A stretch of 7,466 nucleotides of DNA from assembly GCA_947624665.1 (NCBI GenBank), contig CANQLK010000081.1:1-7466 (forward strand), written 5' to 3'. This document shows, in pieces, positions 1-6,316 of this stretch; the first letter of the stretch is position 1; every line of letters begins with the position of its first letter. Below the pieces are notes generated by a model. The model ran no database searches. It had not been told where the DNA came from and worked only from the letters and a program-made list of their open reading frames with translations. Origin of the DNA: Candidatus Gastranaerophilales bacterium. GTDB lineage: Bacteria; Cyanobacteriota; Vampirovibrionia; Gastranaerophilales; Gastranaerophilaceae. The position numbers and the translations under genes are program-made.

Positions 1-1
1 C

Positions 2-898
2 CCGGGTTTAAAAGCAGAAGATGCTGCAAGATTATTAAAATATGACTCGGTAATGGGCAGATTTGAAGGTAGTGTTGAAGCTTATGATGAAGGTATCATT
101 GTAAACGGCAAGAAAATTAAATTCTTCGCAGAAAAAGACCCTGCTCAACTTCCTTGGAAAGCATTAGGTGTTGAAGTTGTTGTTGAATCAACAGGTTTCT
201 TTACTGACGGTGAAAAAGCAAAAGCTCATATAGCAGCAGGTGCTAAAAAAGTTATTATTTCAGCTCCGGCTACTAACGAAGATATTACAATCGTTCTTGG
301 CGTAAACGACAATATGTATGATCCTGCTAAACACAATGTAATATCAATGGCATCTTGTACAACAAACTGCTTAGCTCCCGTAGCTAAAGTTATAAAAGAA
401 AAATTCGGAATTGTTAAAGGTTTAATGACAACAGTTCACTCATATACAGGCGACCAAAGAATATTAGATGCAGGTCATAAAGATCCTCGTCGTGCAAGAG
501 CAGGCGCACTCAACATTGTTCCTACAAAGACAGGTGCTGCTAAAGCCGTTGCATTAGTTATTCCTGAATTAAAAGGGAAATTAGACGGTTTCGCTATGAG
601 AGTTCCTACTCCTGATGTATCTTTAGTAGATGTTGTATTTGAAGTAGAAAGAAACGTAACCGTTGAAGAAGTTAATGCAGCATTAAAAGCAGGTGCTGAC
701 GGACACGTATTATGCTACAGCGAAGAACCGTTAGTATCTTCAGACTATATCGGAACTCACCAATCTTCAACAGTTGACGCACAACTGACAAGAGTTATGG
801 GCGGAAATATGGTTAAAATTATTTCTTGGTACGATAACGAATGCGGTTATTCTACAAGATTAGCTGAAACAACTTTAATGGTTGCTTCTAAATTATAA
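2..898 (+). CDS. gap: Glyceraldehyde-3-phosphate dehydrogenase, type I (5' end cut by the window edge)
   Basis: Cytosolic GAPDH interconverts glyceraldehyde-3-phosphate and 1,3-bisphosphoglycerate with NAD(P) in glycolysis and gluconeogenesis. The frame is open from base 2. The residues before the first in-frame ATG (base 53) read PGLKAEDAARLLKYDSV, the normal family sequence ahead of MGRFEG, so the true start lies upstream; about 30 N-terminal residues, including most of the first Rossmann strand, are missing. Visible landmarks are the active-site SCTTNC with catalytic Cys at 356-358, the catalytic His in HSYTGDQ at 437-439, RRARAGALNIVPTKTGAAKA (phosphate-binding region), RVPTPDVS, and the C-terminal WYDNECGYSTR. 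The stop is TAA 896-898. The RRARAGALNIVPTKTG and VIPELKGKLDGF blocks resemble cyanobacterial/plastid gap2. The residue that separates NAD from NADP preference is outside the window, so cofactor use cannot be read. A strong hairpin terminator follows directly. Identification is secure; only the subtype is inferred. Confidence 0.97.
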   Translation, partial: PGLKAEDAARLLKYDSVMGRFEGSVEAYDEGIIVNGKKIKFFAEKDPAQLPWKALGVEVVVESTGFFTDGEKAKAHIAAGAKKVIISAPATNEDITIVLGVNDNMYDPAKHNVISMASCTTNCLAPVAKVIKEKFGIVKGLMTTVHSYTGDQRILDAGHKDPRRARAGALNIVPTKTGAAKAVALVIPELKGKLDGFAMRVPTPDVSLVDVVFEVERNVTVEEVNAALKAGADGHVLCYSEEPLVSSDYIGTHQSSTVDAQLTRVMGGNMVKIISWYDNECGYSTRLAETTLMVASKL

Positions 899-919
899 TT
901 TTTAGAATAAATCATAAAT

Positions 920-955
920 AAAAAGGAACCGCTTCAAGTAAAGCGGTTCCTTTTT
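920..955 (+). terminator. Rho-independent terminator of gap
   Basis: A perfect 15-bp stem has its arms at 920-934 and 941-955 and a 6-base loop (CAAGTA). The inner ten pairs (GGAACCGCTT with its complement) are the stable core; five A-T pairs form the base and supply the T-run on the + strand. It starts 22 bases after the gap stop. The A-run on the left arm means it could also work on the - strand, but no - strand gene needs it here. Confidence 0.93.
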
Positions 956-960
956 ATTTA

Positions 961-1071
961 TGCAAAAAATATATAAAAGAACAATATAAAGGCAAAGTTG
1001 ATGATAATTGCTTTAAATTTATTAAAGAGGACAACACCGAAGATTTATACTGCGAAAATTCAAATAGTTAA
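961..1071 (+). pseudogene. Possible C-terminal remnant of an unidentified protein
   Basis: Between the gap terminator and the AT-rich glyQ leader, one frame is open from 922 to a TAA at 1069-1071 but has no ATG, GTG or TTG start. From 961 its translation is compositionally protein-like, with mixed K, D, E, N, F, Y and C (for example KGKVDDNCFKFIKEDN followed by TEDLYCENSNS). This stretch also has more G and C than the nearly pure A/T sequence after it. This fits the tail of a lost gene, but a chance open frame of this length is quite possible. I do not recognise the family. Confidence 0.2.
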
Positions 1072-1313
1072 CATATCTTAATATTTTATTTTCTTTAATA
1101 TTTAGTATTTTCTTTTTTCATAAATTGATATTTTATTAAAAAAAATCAATAAAATAGGGAATTTTTGACAAAAAATTAGAAAAATAATTTAAAAAAGCCA
1201 ATAATATATAATATAAAAAACTTACAAGAAGTGTATTAAATACAATAAATTTCTTTAAAAAAAATCATGTTTGAAATAAAATAAAAAGGCTTATATAAAA
1301 AGGACTATTAATC
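1072..1313 (+). promoter_or_regulatory. AT-rich leader and presumed promoter region of glyQ-permease unit
   Basis: No gene is visible in this stretch. A consensus -35 hexamer TTGACA lies at 1165-1170 with a 4/6 -10 candidate TTTAAA at 1188-1193 (17-base spacer). A perfect TATAAT lies at 1207-1212, but 36 bases from the TTGACA, too far to pair with it; it has no good -35 of its own. A dyad TGTATT-A-AATACA at 1232-1244 falls just downstream of either start. A 9-mer ATAAAAAGG occurs at 1281-1289 and again at 1295-1303; the second copy extends to AAGGA at 1300-1304 and is the glyQ ribosome-binding site, 9 bases before the GTG. Promoter assignment is by hexamer matching only, in a region where A/T matches are cheap. 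Confidence 0.45.
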
Positions 1314-2204
1314 GTGGGTTTAACGTTTCAGGAATTAATATTAAATTTATCGAAATACTGGAGTGATTACGGATGTATAATACAGCAGCCTTATGATATA
1401 GAAAAAGGTGCAAGTACAATGAATCCTGCAACATTTTTGCGTTCACTCGGGCCGGAACCTTGGAATACGGCAATGGTAGAGCCTTGCAGAAGACCGACGG
1501 ATGCCAGATACGGAGAAAATCCCAACAGACTGGGGCATTATTTCCAGTATCAGGTTATATTAAAACCGTCGCCAAAAAATTCTCAAGAGCTGTATTTGAA
1601 GAGCTTAGAGGCAATGGGTATAGATTTAACAAAACATGATGTAAGATTTGTTGAAGATAACTGGGAATCACCAACATTAGGTGCAGCAGGAGTCGGTTGG
1701 GAAGTATGGCTTGACGGCATGGAAATTACTCAGTTTACTTATTTTCAACAGGTAGGCGGTCTTGAAATTAAGCCTGTCGCTCTTGAAATCACATACGGCT
1801 TGGAGCGTATCGCTATGTATTTGCAAAATGTTGACTCCGTATATGATGTTATGTGGAATAAAGAGTTAAAATACGGTGAAATATACCTTCAAAACGAAAT
1901 AGAACAGTCAAAATATAATTTTGAATATTCAAATGCACAAAGACTGTTTAAAATGTTTGATATATTCCAAGCGGAGGTTGAATCTTGCGTTGAAGCAAAA
2001 ATAGTGCTTCCTGCTTATGATTATGTATTAAAATGCTCTCATACATTTAATTTATTGGATGCAAGAGGGGTAATAAGCCGGGATGAAAGAATAAATTATA
2101 TTAACAGAGTAAGAAGAATGGCGGCTATGGTTGCTCAGCTTTATGTTGAACAAAGAAAAGAACTCGGGTTCCCGCTTTTAAAGAATAAAACGGTTAATGT
2201 TTAA
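1314..2204 (+). CDS. glyQ: Glycyl-tRNA synthetase, alpha subunit
   Basis: Catalytic subunit of the bacterial alpha2beta2 glycyl-tRNA synthetase; it activates glycine with ATP and charges tRNA-Gly together with the beta subunit GlyS. The 296 residues match the usual length of about 290-300. The class II core is intact: QPYDIEKGASTMNPATFLR (residues 25-43), GPEPW, RRPTDARYGENPNRL (59-73), QYQVILKPSP, EDNWESPTLGA, WLDGMEITQFTYFQQVGG, motif 3 YGLERIAMYLQ (161-171), and the C-terminal SHTFNLLDARGVIS-ERINYINRVR helical part. The start is GTG at 1314: it follows AAGGA by 9 bases and gives a protein that begins at the normal family position; the only nearby upstream ATG (1268) runs into a stop at once. 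The permease gene follows 23 bases after the stop. glyS is not adjacent, unlike the glyQS pair of many Proteobacteria and Firmicutes, and no fused GlyS is present. Confidence 0.97.
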   Translation: MGLTFQELILNLSKYWSDYGCIIQQPYDIEKGASTMNPATFLRSLGPEPWNTAMVEPCRRPTDARYGENPNRLGHYFQYQVILKPSPKNSQELYLKSLEAMGIDLTKHDVRFVEDNWESPTLGAAGVGWEVWLDGMEITQFTYFQQVGGLEIKPVALEITYGLERIAMYLQNVDSVYDVMWNKELKYGEIYLQNEIEQSKYNFEYSNAQRLFKMFDIFQAEVESCVEAKIVLPAYDYVLKCSHTFNLLDARGVISRDERINYINRVRRMAAMVAQLYVEQRKELGFPLLKNKTVNV

Positions 2205-2227
2205 GTATAGAAAAGGAAATCAAACTC

Positions 2228-3772
2228 ATGCAAAAATTTTTGGGACAATTTTTCTCTAACCTGATAAGGAAAAAAAATCCGGATGAGTTTTTGGAGCAAT
2301 CCAATGCGGCAGGCGGACTAAAAAAGACATTGGGTGCTTTTGACCTTATTATACTTGGTATAAGTGCAATTATCGGTGCGGGAATTTTCGTTATGATTGG
2401 TTCTGCCGTTATCGGTACAACCGAACGTGTTGGCGCAGGCCCTGCTCTTGTTATATCTATAGCTCTTGTAACCGTTGCTTGCATATTCCCCGCTTTATGC
2501 TATACGGAATTCGCTTCTATGATACCCGTATCGGGAAGTGCATACATATATACATTTGCGACAATGGGCGAGTTGCCTGCCTGGATGATGGGCTGGGTTT
2601 TAATGCTTGAATATGCTATAGGTACAATCGCTGTAGCTTCCAGTTGGACGGGATATTTAATAAAACTCTTTCAAGGGTTTCCTTTCTTGCCCGAATGTAT
2701 CAAAAACCCGCCTATTTGGATTGTAAATGATTATTCTTCCGCCGTGGAAGCAGGAGGAAATATTCCTCACATCTTAGGAATTCCCGTTTGCTTTAATTTA
2801 CCTGCCATGGTAATTATTACTATTATTGCTTTAATCCTTTTAAAAGGTATTCAAGAGTCCGCTAACTTCGCAAAATTAATGGTTTTCGTTAAAGTCGCCG
2901 TTATATCATTATTTATAGCCGTCGGTGCTTTCTATGTTCGTCCCGAAAACTGGACTCCGTTCGCACCAAACGGTATTAACGGTATTTTAATGGGCGCCTT
3001 TGCCATTTTCTATGCTTATATCGGATTTGATGCTATTTCAACCGCAGCTGAAGAAACTAAAGACCCGCAGAAAAATCTCCCGATAGGTCTAATAGGCTCT
3101 TTGGTCATCTGCTCTATTATATACGGACTTGTTACCATCGTTTTAACAGGCATGATGCCAATGGGTTCAATCGATTTGAAAGCTCCTATAGCTCATGCTA
3201 TGAACTTCGTAGGTCAAAATTGGTTCGCAGGTGCTATCTCAATAGGTGCCTTGGCAGGTCTGACATCCGTTCTTTTAGTACTTCAATACGGTACAACAAG
3301 AATATTGTTTGCTATGGCACGTGACGGCTTCCTCCCTCCGATGATGAAAAAAGTTCATCCTAAATTCAATACTCCGTGGGTTATAACGATTTTGTCAACA
3401 GTTTTAATCTTAATCGGTTCATTGTTTATAAATATGCAGGTAGCAGCTGAACTGGCAATATTTGGTACTTTTACATCGTTTGTAATCGTTTGTATCGGTA
3501 TTCTTATATTAAGAAAAACGGAACCTGATAGACCAAGACCGTTTAAAGTTCCCTGCTGTCCGTGGTTCCCGATTATCGGTATTGTATTCTGCTCGGGATT
3601 AATGTTCGTTGCGTTAAAAGAAGTTAAAACTTCCGCTATGCTTTTCCCGCTGTGGATTGTTTTAGGTCTTGTCATTTACTTTATATACGGCTATAAAAGC
3701 AACAGAAAAATTGTCGCTTTAAAATTACAAAAATCAACCGATATACCTGAAAAAATTGAAGAAAAAGTATAA
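2228..3772 (+). CDS. APC-superfamily amino acid permease (cationic amino acid transporter-like)
   Basis: Inner-membrane secondary transporter of the amino acid-polyamine-organocation superfamily, 514 residues with about twelve hydrophobic segments. The first helix carries the glycine-rich GISAIIGAGIFV (residues 44-55), the unwound substrate-binding segment of the LeuT fold. The segment after helix 6 carries the hallmark GFDAISTAAEETKDPQKNLP (266-285), and RILFAMARDGFLP (358-370) is the conserved loop after helix 8. RKTEPDRPRPFKVP (429-442) before the last helices is typical of the CAT/YhdG branch. Substrate is not readable; basic or small neutral amino acids are the family norm. Residues about 150-182, between the third and fourth helices, form a longer polar loop than in short bacterial members. 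The start ATG at 2228 follows AAAAGGA (2211-2217) by 10 bases. It is probably co-transcribed with glyQ and ends at the shared hairpin just after its stop. Confidence 0.93.
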   Translation: MQKFLGQFFSNLIRKKNPDEFLEQSNAAGGLKKTLGAFDLIILGISAIIGAGIFVMIGSAVIGTTERVGAGPALVISIALVTVACIFPALCYTEFASMIPVSGSAYIYTFATMGELPAWMMGWVLMLEYAIGTIAVASSWTGYLIKLFQGFPFLPECIKNPPIWIVNDYSSAVEAGGNIPHILGIPVCFNLPAMVIITIIALILLKGIQESANFAKLMVFVKVAVISLFIAVGAFYVRPENWTPFAPNGINGILMGAFAIFYAYIGFDAISTAAEETKDPQKNLPIGLIGSLVICSIIYGLVTIVLTGMMPMGSIDLKAPIAHAMNFVGQNWFAGAISIGALAGLTSVLLVLQYGTTRILFAMARDGFLPPMMKKVHPKFNTPWVITILSTVLILIGSLFINMQVAAELAIFGTFTSFVIVCIGILILRKTEPDRPRPFKVPCCPWFPIIGIVFCSGLMFVALKEVKTSAMLFPLWIVLGLVIYFIYGYKSNRKIVALKLQKSTDIPEKIEEKV

Positions 3773-3773
3773 T

Positions 3774-3809
3774 AAAAAATATCCTGATAAATTTATCAGG
3801 ATATTTTTT
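3774..3809. terminator. Bidirectional terminator between convergent genes
   Basis: A perfect 36-base inverted repeat is centred between 3791 and 3792: AAAAAATATCCTGATAAA and its exact complement. A usable hairpin would be ATATCCTGATA / TATCAGGATAT with a 4-6-base loop, flanked by A-runs on the left and T-runs on the right, so each strand reads stem plus U-tract. It begins one base after the permease stop (3770-3772). Its right end abuts the stop codon of the convergent transglutaminase-like gene (3810-3812), so one element serves both genes. Confidence 0.9.
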
Positions 3810-4889
3810 TTATTCTTCAACAGGTTCTATAAATATATTTCTTTTAATAATCGGAACTTCGTTTCTGCCGCCCGGCTGTAAATTGTAAACTACTTCAAGT
3901 GATTTAAACGAGTTTCTGCCCGTTGCAATATAATTGACATCATAATTTACATCGTAACTTGTTTCACGTTTTATGACATTTCCTTTAGCATCCGTGTGTT
4001 TTATAACGGTAGGTTTTGCAGTCGGGTCATACATAACCCATCCGTATTTATCATAGTAGACTTCAACCCAATCGTGCTGTTGATTATCTTTTCTGGCAAA
4101 ATATCCCATAACAACTCTTGCCGGAATATTTTTTGCTCTGCATAATGCCACCATAGCTGCCGAAAATTCGCTGCATTTACCGTTTCTGGTTTTTAAAGCT
4201 TTTTTTGCACCGTATAATGTCGGTACCATAATGTAATGTATTCTGTTTTGTTCATATTTATAGATATTTTTTACTATTTCTTCTTGTGTTGAACCTTCAA
4301 TTTTATTTGCTATTGATTTTATATAATCATCTTCTGATTCAATATATGGTTCGGGTGCTAAATAGCGTGATAAATCTTTTTCGGGCGATATGTTTCTTTC
4401 TATAATTTTTGCTGTTCCGATACTGTAATTTCTTACACGTGCGGTTCCTGAAACGGAAATTCTTATATTTTGATTTACGGCTTGAGGATAATAATATTCC
4501 GCATAAGTACTCACACCGTTATTATAAATCTTTGTCGGTTTCGGTGATATTGAAGTATCAGTTATATACTGCCTTTCCTTTTCGTCGGTTGAAATCGGAA
4601 ACTTAATAACCAAATCCGTTACTTTATCTTTTACGTTAATGTCAAAATTTATAACATATTTATATTTATTATAAGGCGGCAAAACACCTAATCCGGGGGC
4701 GCTGTCTTCCTTAGGAAGCTGTATTTCCTGTTCTGATTTTTCTTTTATTGCTTTTTCCGCATCGCCTTTTATATTGTCAAATCCAAATATCGCATATATA
4801 AATAAAACTGCCGCTGATAACAATAATACAAAGCTTATATTAACTATTAAAGAGTAATCGCCTTTCTTTTTTTCAGGTTCTTCTGTCAT
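3810..4889 (-). CDS. Membrane-anchored transglutaminase-like (papain-fold) protein
   Basis: 359 residues. The N-terminus (MTEEPEKKKGDYS) is charged and followed by one hydrophobic segment at about 14-36, which by the positive-inside rule places the rest outside the cytoplasm. Residues about 75-160 look like an all-beta domain (alternating hydrophobics, YKYVINFDINVKDKV and IRISVSGTARVR). The transglutaminase core spans about 205-295 with Cys239 in NGKCSEFSAAMVALC, His272 in QHDWVEVYY and Asp288 in WVMYDPTA, so the Cys-His-Asp triad is complete. In bacteria this fold more often acts as a protease or amidase, or on peptides or cell wall, than as a cross-linker; the substrate cannot be read. A YDVN YDVN tandem lies at residues 312-319. 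The start is ATG at 4887-4889, preceded by GGAG (complement 4895-4898) at a 5-base spacing and by an extended -10. It appears monocistronic and shares its terminator with the permease gene. Confidence 0.88.
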   Translation of the reverse strand: MTEEPEKKKGDYSLIVNISFVLLLSAAVLFIYAIFGFDNIKGDAEKAIKEKSEQEIQLPKEDSAPGLGVLPPYNKYKYVINFDINVKDKVTDLVIKFPISTDEKERQYITDTSISPKPTKIYNNGVSTYAEYYYPQAVNQNIRISVSGTARVRNYSIGTAKIIERNISPEKDLSRYLAPEPYIESEDDYIKSIANKIEGSTQEEIVKNIYKYEQNRIHYIMVPTLYGAKKALKTRNGKCSEFSAAMVALCRAKNIPARVVMGYFARKDNQQHDWVEVYYDKYGWVMYDPTAKPTVIKHTDAKGNVIKRETSYDVNYDVNYIATGRNSFKSLEVVYNLQPGGRNEVPIIKRNIFIEPVEE

Positions 4890-4928
4890 ATATTCTCCAT
4901 AAAGTTTAACTTATTGCAAATTGTTTAT

Positions 4929-4937
4929 ATTATATCA
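4929..4937 (-). promoter_or_regulatory. Extended -10 promoter of the transglutaminase-like gene
   Basis: On the - strand this reads TGATATAAT: a perfect TATAAT (complement 4929-4934) with the TG of an extended -10 one base upstream. The matching -35 region (complement 4952-4957, TTTTAT) is poor, as is common when an extended -10 is present. Transcription would start near 4922 and give a leader of about 32 bases containing the GGAG ribosome-binding site. Confidence 0.6.
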
Positions 4938-4955
4938 TAATTTGCTGATAAATAA

Positions 4956-5080
4956 AAAAATGTCCGAGTAAATTTTTACGATAAGCCGAAGGAGCGACAA
5001 GACCGAGCACAAAGCAATTTCAAGACAGCAAGCGTAATGTTGCGACACCAGATTAAATTGCGTTGCAAATGCAACTATAA
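4956..5080. repeat. GC-richer non-coding block, candidate interspersed repeat or structured RNA
   Basis: This block contrasts with its A/T-rich surroundings: about 4979-5066 is clearly richer in G and C and full of GAGCGAC, GACCGAGCAC and GTTGCGAC words. It contains the complementary pair GCAATTT (5014-5020) and AAATTGC (5055-5061) and a small hairpin GTTGC-AAAT-GCAAC at 5062-5075. The word pattern GGAGCGAC...AAGCAATTTC recalls a widespread class of bacterial intergenic repeats that read roughly GAGCGAAG...AAGCAATCTC; that likeness is from memory, not a search. Stop-free frames run on both strands in register (+ 4956-5087, - 5084-4938) but neither has an ATG at a sensible place or a ribosome-binding site, so I do not call a gene. 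The 5062-5075 hairpin could also be a weak terminator for the - strand gene ending at 5081. Confidence 0.4.
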
Positions 5081-5296
5081 TTATTTATAATCCCAACAAT
5101 TTATTCTTCCGCAATATTTGCATACTGCATATTGATTCATAAATGATAAATCGGGGATAAATGTGTATCCGTCAACGGTAATTTTTATATCGTTTAATTT
5201 TGTATAACAAATATTAAATGTTTTAGAGCCTTTATATGAAGGATGAAACATCAATTCAAATTTATCAACGGAATTACAGTTTTTACATTTAAACAT
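5081..5296 (-). CDS. Small zinc-ribbon protein of unknown function
   Basis: 71 residues with six cysteines. CKNC (Cys4, Cys7) at the N-terminus and CKYC (Cys59, Cys62) near the C-terminus are the two knuckles of a four-cysteine zinc ribbon; Cys30 and Cys67 are extra. The 50 residues between the knuckles look beta-rich (KTFNICYTKLNDIKITVDGYTFIP). No membrane segment or enzyme motif is visible. The start ATG at 5294-5296 is bounded by an in-frame stop three codons upstream. The nearest ribosome-binding-like sequence, AAGAGG (complement 5315-5320), is 18 bases away, inside the end of the upstream gene. The ATG lies 9 bases after that gene's stop, which suggests translational coupling. Role is unknown; protein or nucleic-acid binding is the usual use of such ribbons. 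The coherent cysteine spacing supports a real gene. Confidence 0.72.
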   Translation of the reverse strand: MFKCKNCNSVDKFELMFHPSYKGSKTFNICYTKLNDIKITVDGYTFIPDLSFMNQYAVCKYCGRINCWDYK

Positions 5297-5305
5297 TAAA
5301 TCTGA

Positions 5306-6259
5306 TTAATTTTTCCTCTTCTTACCTGTTGCCCTGCTAATTATTTCATCGGATTGTTTTGAAAAACCTTTAATTTTTTCGCAATCGAGAATACGATAAA
5401 ATTCAGTAAAACAGCAGCATCTAAAAGGAAGCGTAAATCCAACGATTATTGAATATACGGTCATTTCTGCTGTGCTTTTTGCTATTGTAACAGGGTCTAT
5501 CGAGGTATTTACCATAGATAAATATGTATTTATAACGTCCAAAGGAAGCAGAATTGCAATATTTTCAATACCCGAAATAAAAAGATTCATTAATGATATT
5601 TTTTCCAATGCCCATATTATTACGGAAGGCAAGAACCAATATGTTAATATTGCTGTTAAAGCCAAAAGTATCAGTGTGGATATAAAATTTTCTTTTACCA
5701 GCTCGCAGCTTCTTGTTATTGCTTTGGCAGGGTTTGAATCATTTTCCAATGCAAATATTTGGAATGTCAGACACAAAAATATCCATATTATAGGCGCAAT
5801 AAAGCATATAGGCGGTACTATCATTATTATTGATATTATTAACATCAAAATTATGTAGTTAAACAATCTTCTTTCAATAACTTTATTATTGGCTTTGAAA
5901 TCAATATCTTTTACCCTCTTCTTATTTGAAACGGTATAAAACATTATATTTAATGAAGAAAATGCTATCAAATAATCATAAAGTGCTTTTGTGAATATCA
6001 ATAAAAACGGTAATATAACAATTAAAAACAAAATCAATAAAGTTTGGTCGTTATTTAAAAAAGCTGCCGAGTTTTTTATATTCTCATAATTGATTCTGAA
6101 ATAATATGTTAGCGTAAAAATTATAATCAAAGAAAATAATTGACCGAAAATAGGAAAAGCAAGAAATTTAGTGCATTGCTCCAAGTATAAACAATATGTT
6201 TTTATGCTTCCGAAAAATATTGTGAAGGTATCAATAATTTTAAATTTTTTCTTTGCCAT
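5306..6259 (-). CDS. Multi-pass integral membrane protein of unknown function
   Basis: 317 residues with about six hydrophobic segments, near 33-53, 73-98, 132-150, 152-172, 192-216 and 262-283. The N-terminus (MAKKKFK) and C-terminus (TGKKRKN) are both basic, consistent with both ends in the cytoplasm. Between segments four and five lies NPAKAITRSCELVKENF, a short amphipathic piece of the type A-x-x-x-S-x-x-L-x-K found in broad bacterial membrane families such as the YciC/DUF975 and glycerophosphodiester phosphodiesterase membrane-domain groups; that relation is inference. A CCC triplet (281-283) ends the last segment. No catalytic motif is visible. The start ATG at 6257-6259 has AGAGGA (complement 6263-6268) just upstream. 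It is the first gene of a two-gene unit with the zinc-ribbon protein, and its 5' end faces the divergent PHP gene across 57 bases. Confidence 0.8.
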   Translation of the reverse strand: MAKKKFKIIDTFTIFFGSIKTYCLYLEQCTKFLAFPIFGQLFSLIIIFTLTYYFRINYENIKNSAAFLNNDQTLLILFLIVILPFLLIFTKALYDYLIAFSSLNIMFYTVSNKKRVKDIDFKANNKVIERRLFNYIILMLIISIIMIVPPICFIAPIIWIFLCLTFQIFALENDSNPAKAITRSCELVKENFISTLILLALTAILTYWFLPSVIIWALEKISLMNLFISGIENIAILLPLDVINTYLSMVNTSIDPVTIAKSTAEMTVYSIIVGFTLPFRCCCFTEFYRILDCEKIKGFSKQSDEIISRATGKKRKN

Positions 6260-6316
6260 GCTTCCTCTTTTTTTGATTTTATATTAATATACTTATAGTT
6301 CTAAATTAAGTTTATC
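6260..6316. promoter_or_regulatory. Divergent promoter region of the membrane-protein and PHP genes
   Basis: These 57 bases must hold the 5' signals of both flanking genes. A perfect 12-bp palindrome TATATTAATATA lies at 6280-6291. For the - strand, TATAAA (complement 6278-6283) is the best -10. For the + strand, TATACT (6288-6293) or TATAGT (6294-6299, with TTGATT at 6273-6278 and a 15-base spacer) are candidates. The two sets overlap, so the two genes could compete for polymerase. The - strand gene has AGAGGA before its ATG; the PHP gene has no recognisable Shine-Dalgarno sequence. All hexamer assignments are weak in sequence this A/T-rich. Confidence 0.4.

Noticed and set aside
53..898. 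GAPDH starting at the ATG at 53
   Set aside because: The frame is open to base 2 and the upstream residues match conserved GAPDH sequence, so this ATG is internal.
920..1313. T-box or glycine riboswitch controlling glyQ
   Set aside because: The GGAACCGCTT hairpin superficially recalls a T-box antiterminator, but it is a perfect terminator directly after gap. The rest of the leader is nearly pure A/T with no conserved T-box or glycine-aptamer core.
1291..1473. 60-codon - strand open frame
   Set aside because: It is antisense to the conserved N-terminus of GlyQ and has no ribosome-binding site or recognisable features.
2194..2484. 96-codon - strand open frame
   Set aside because: Shadow of the permease N-terminus, rich in I, P and A as expected from the reverse of a membrane-protein gene.
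3355..3675. 106-codon - strand open frame
   Set aside because: Shadow of the permease C-terminal half; no start signals.
4409..4606. 65-codon + strand open frame
   Set aside because: Antisense to the beta domain of the transglutaminase-like protein; no start signals.
4956..5090. Small proteins in the open frames of the GC-richer block (+ and - strands)
   Set aside because: Neither frame has an ATG near its beginning with a ribosome-binding site, and both being open in mirror register is better explained by composition and repeat origin.
5472..5858. 128-codon + strand open frame
   Set aside because: Mirror of the hydrophobic membrane-protein gene; the - strand frame has a ribosome-binding site and a coherent six-segment topology, this one has neither.
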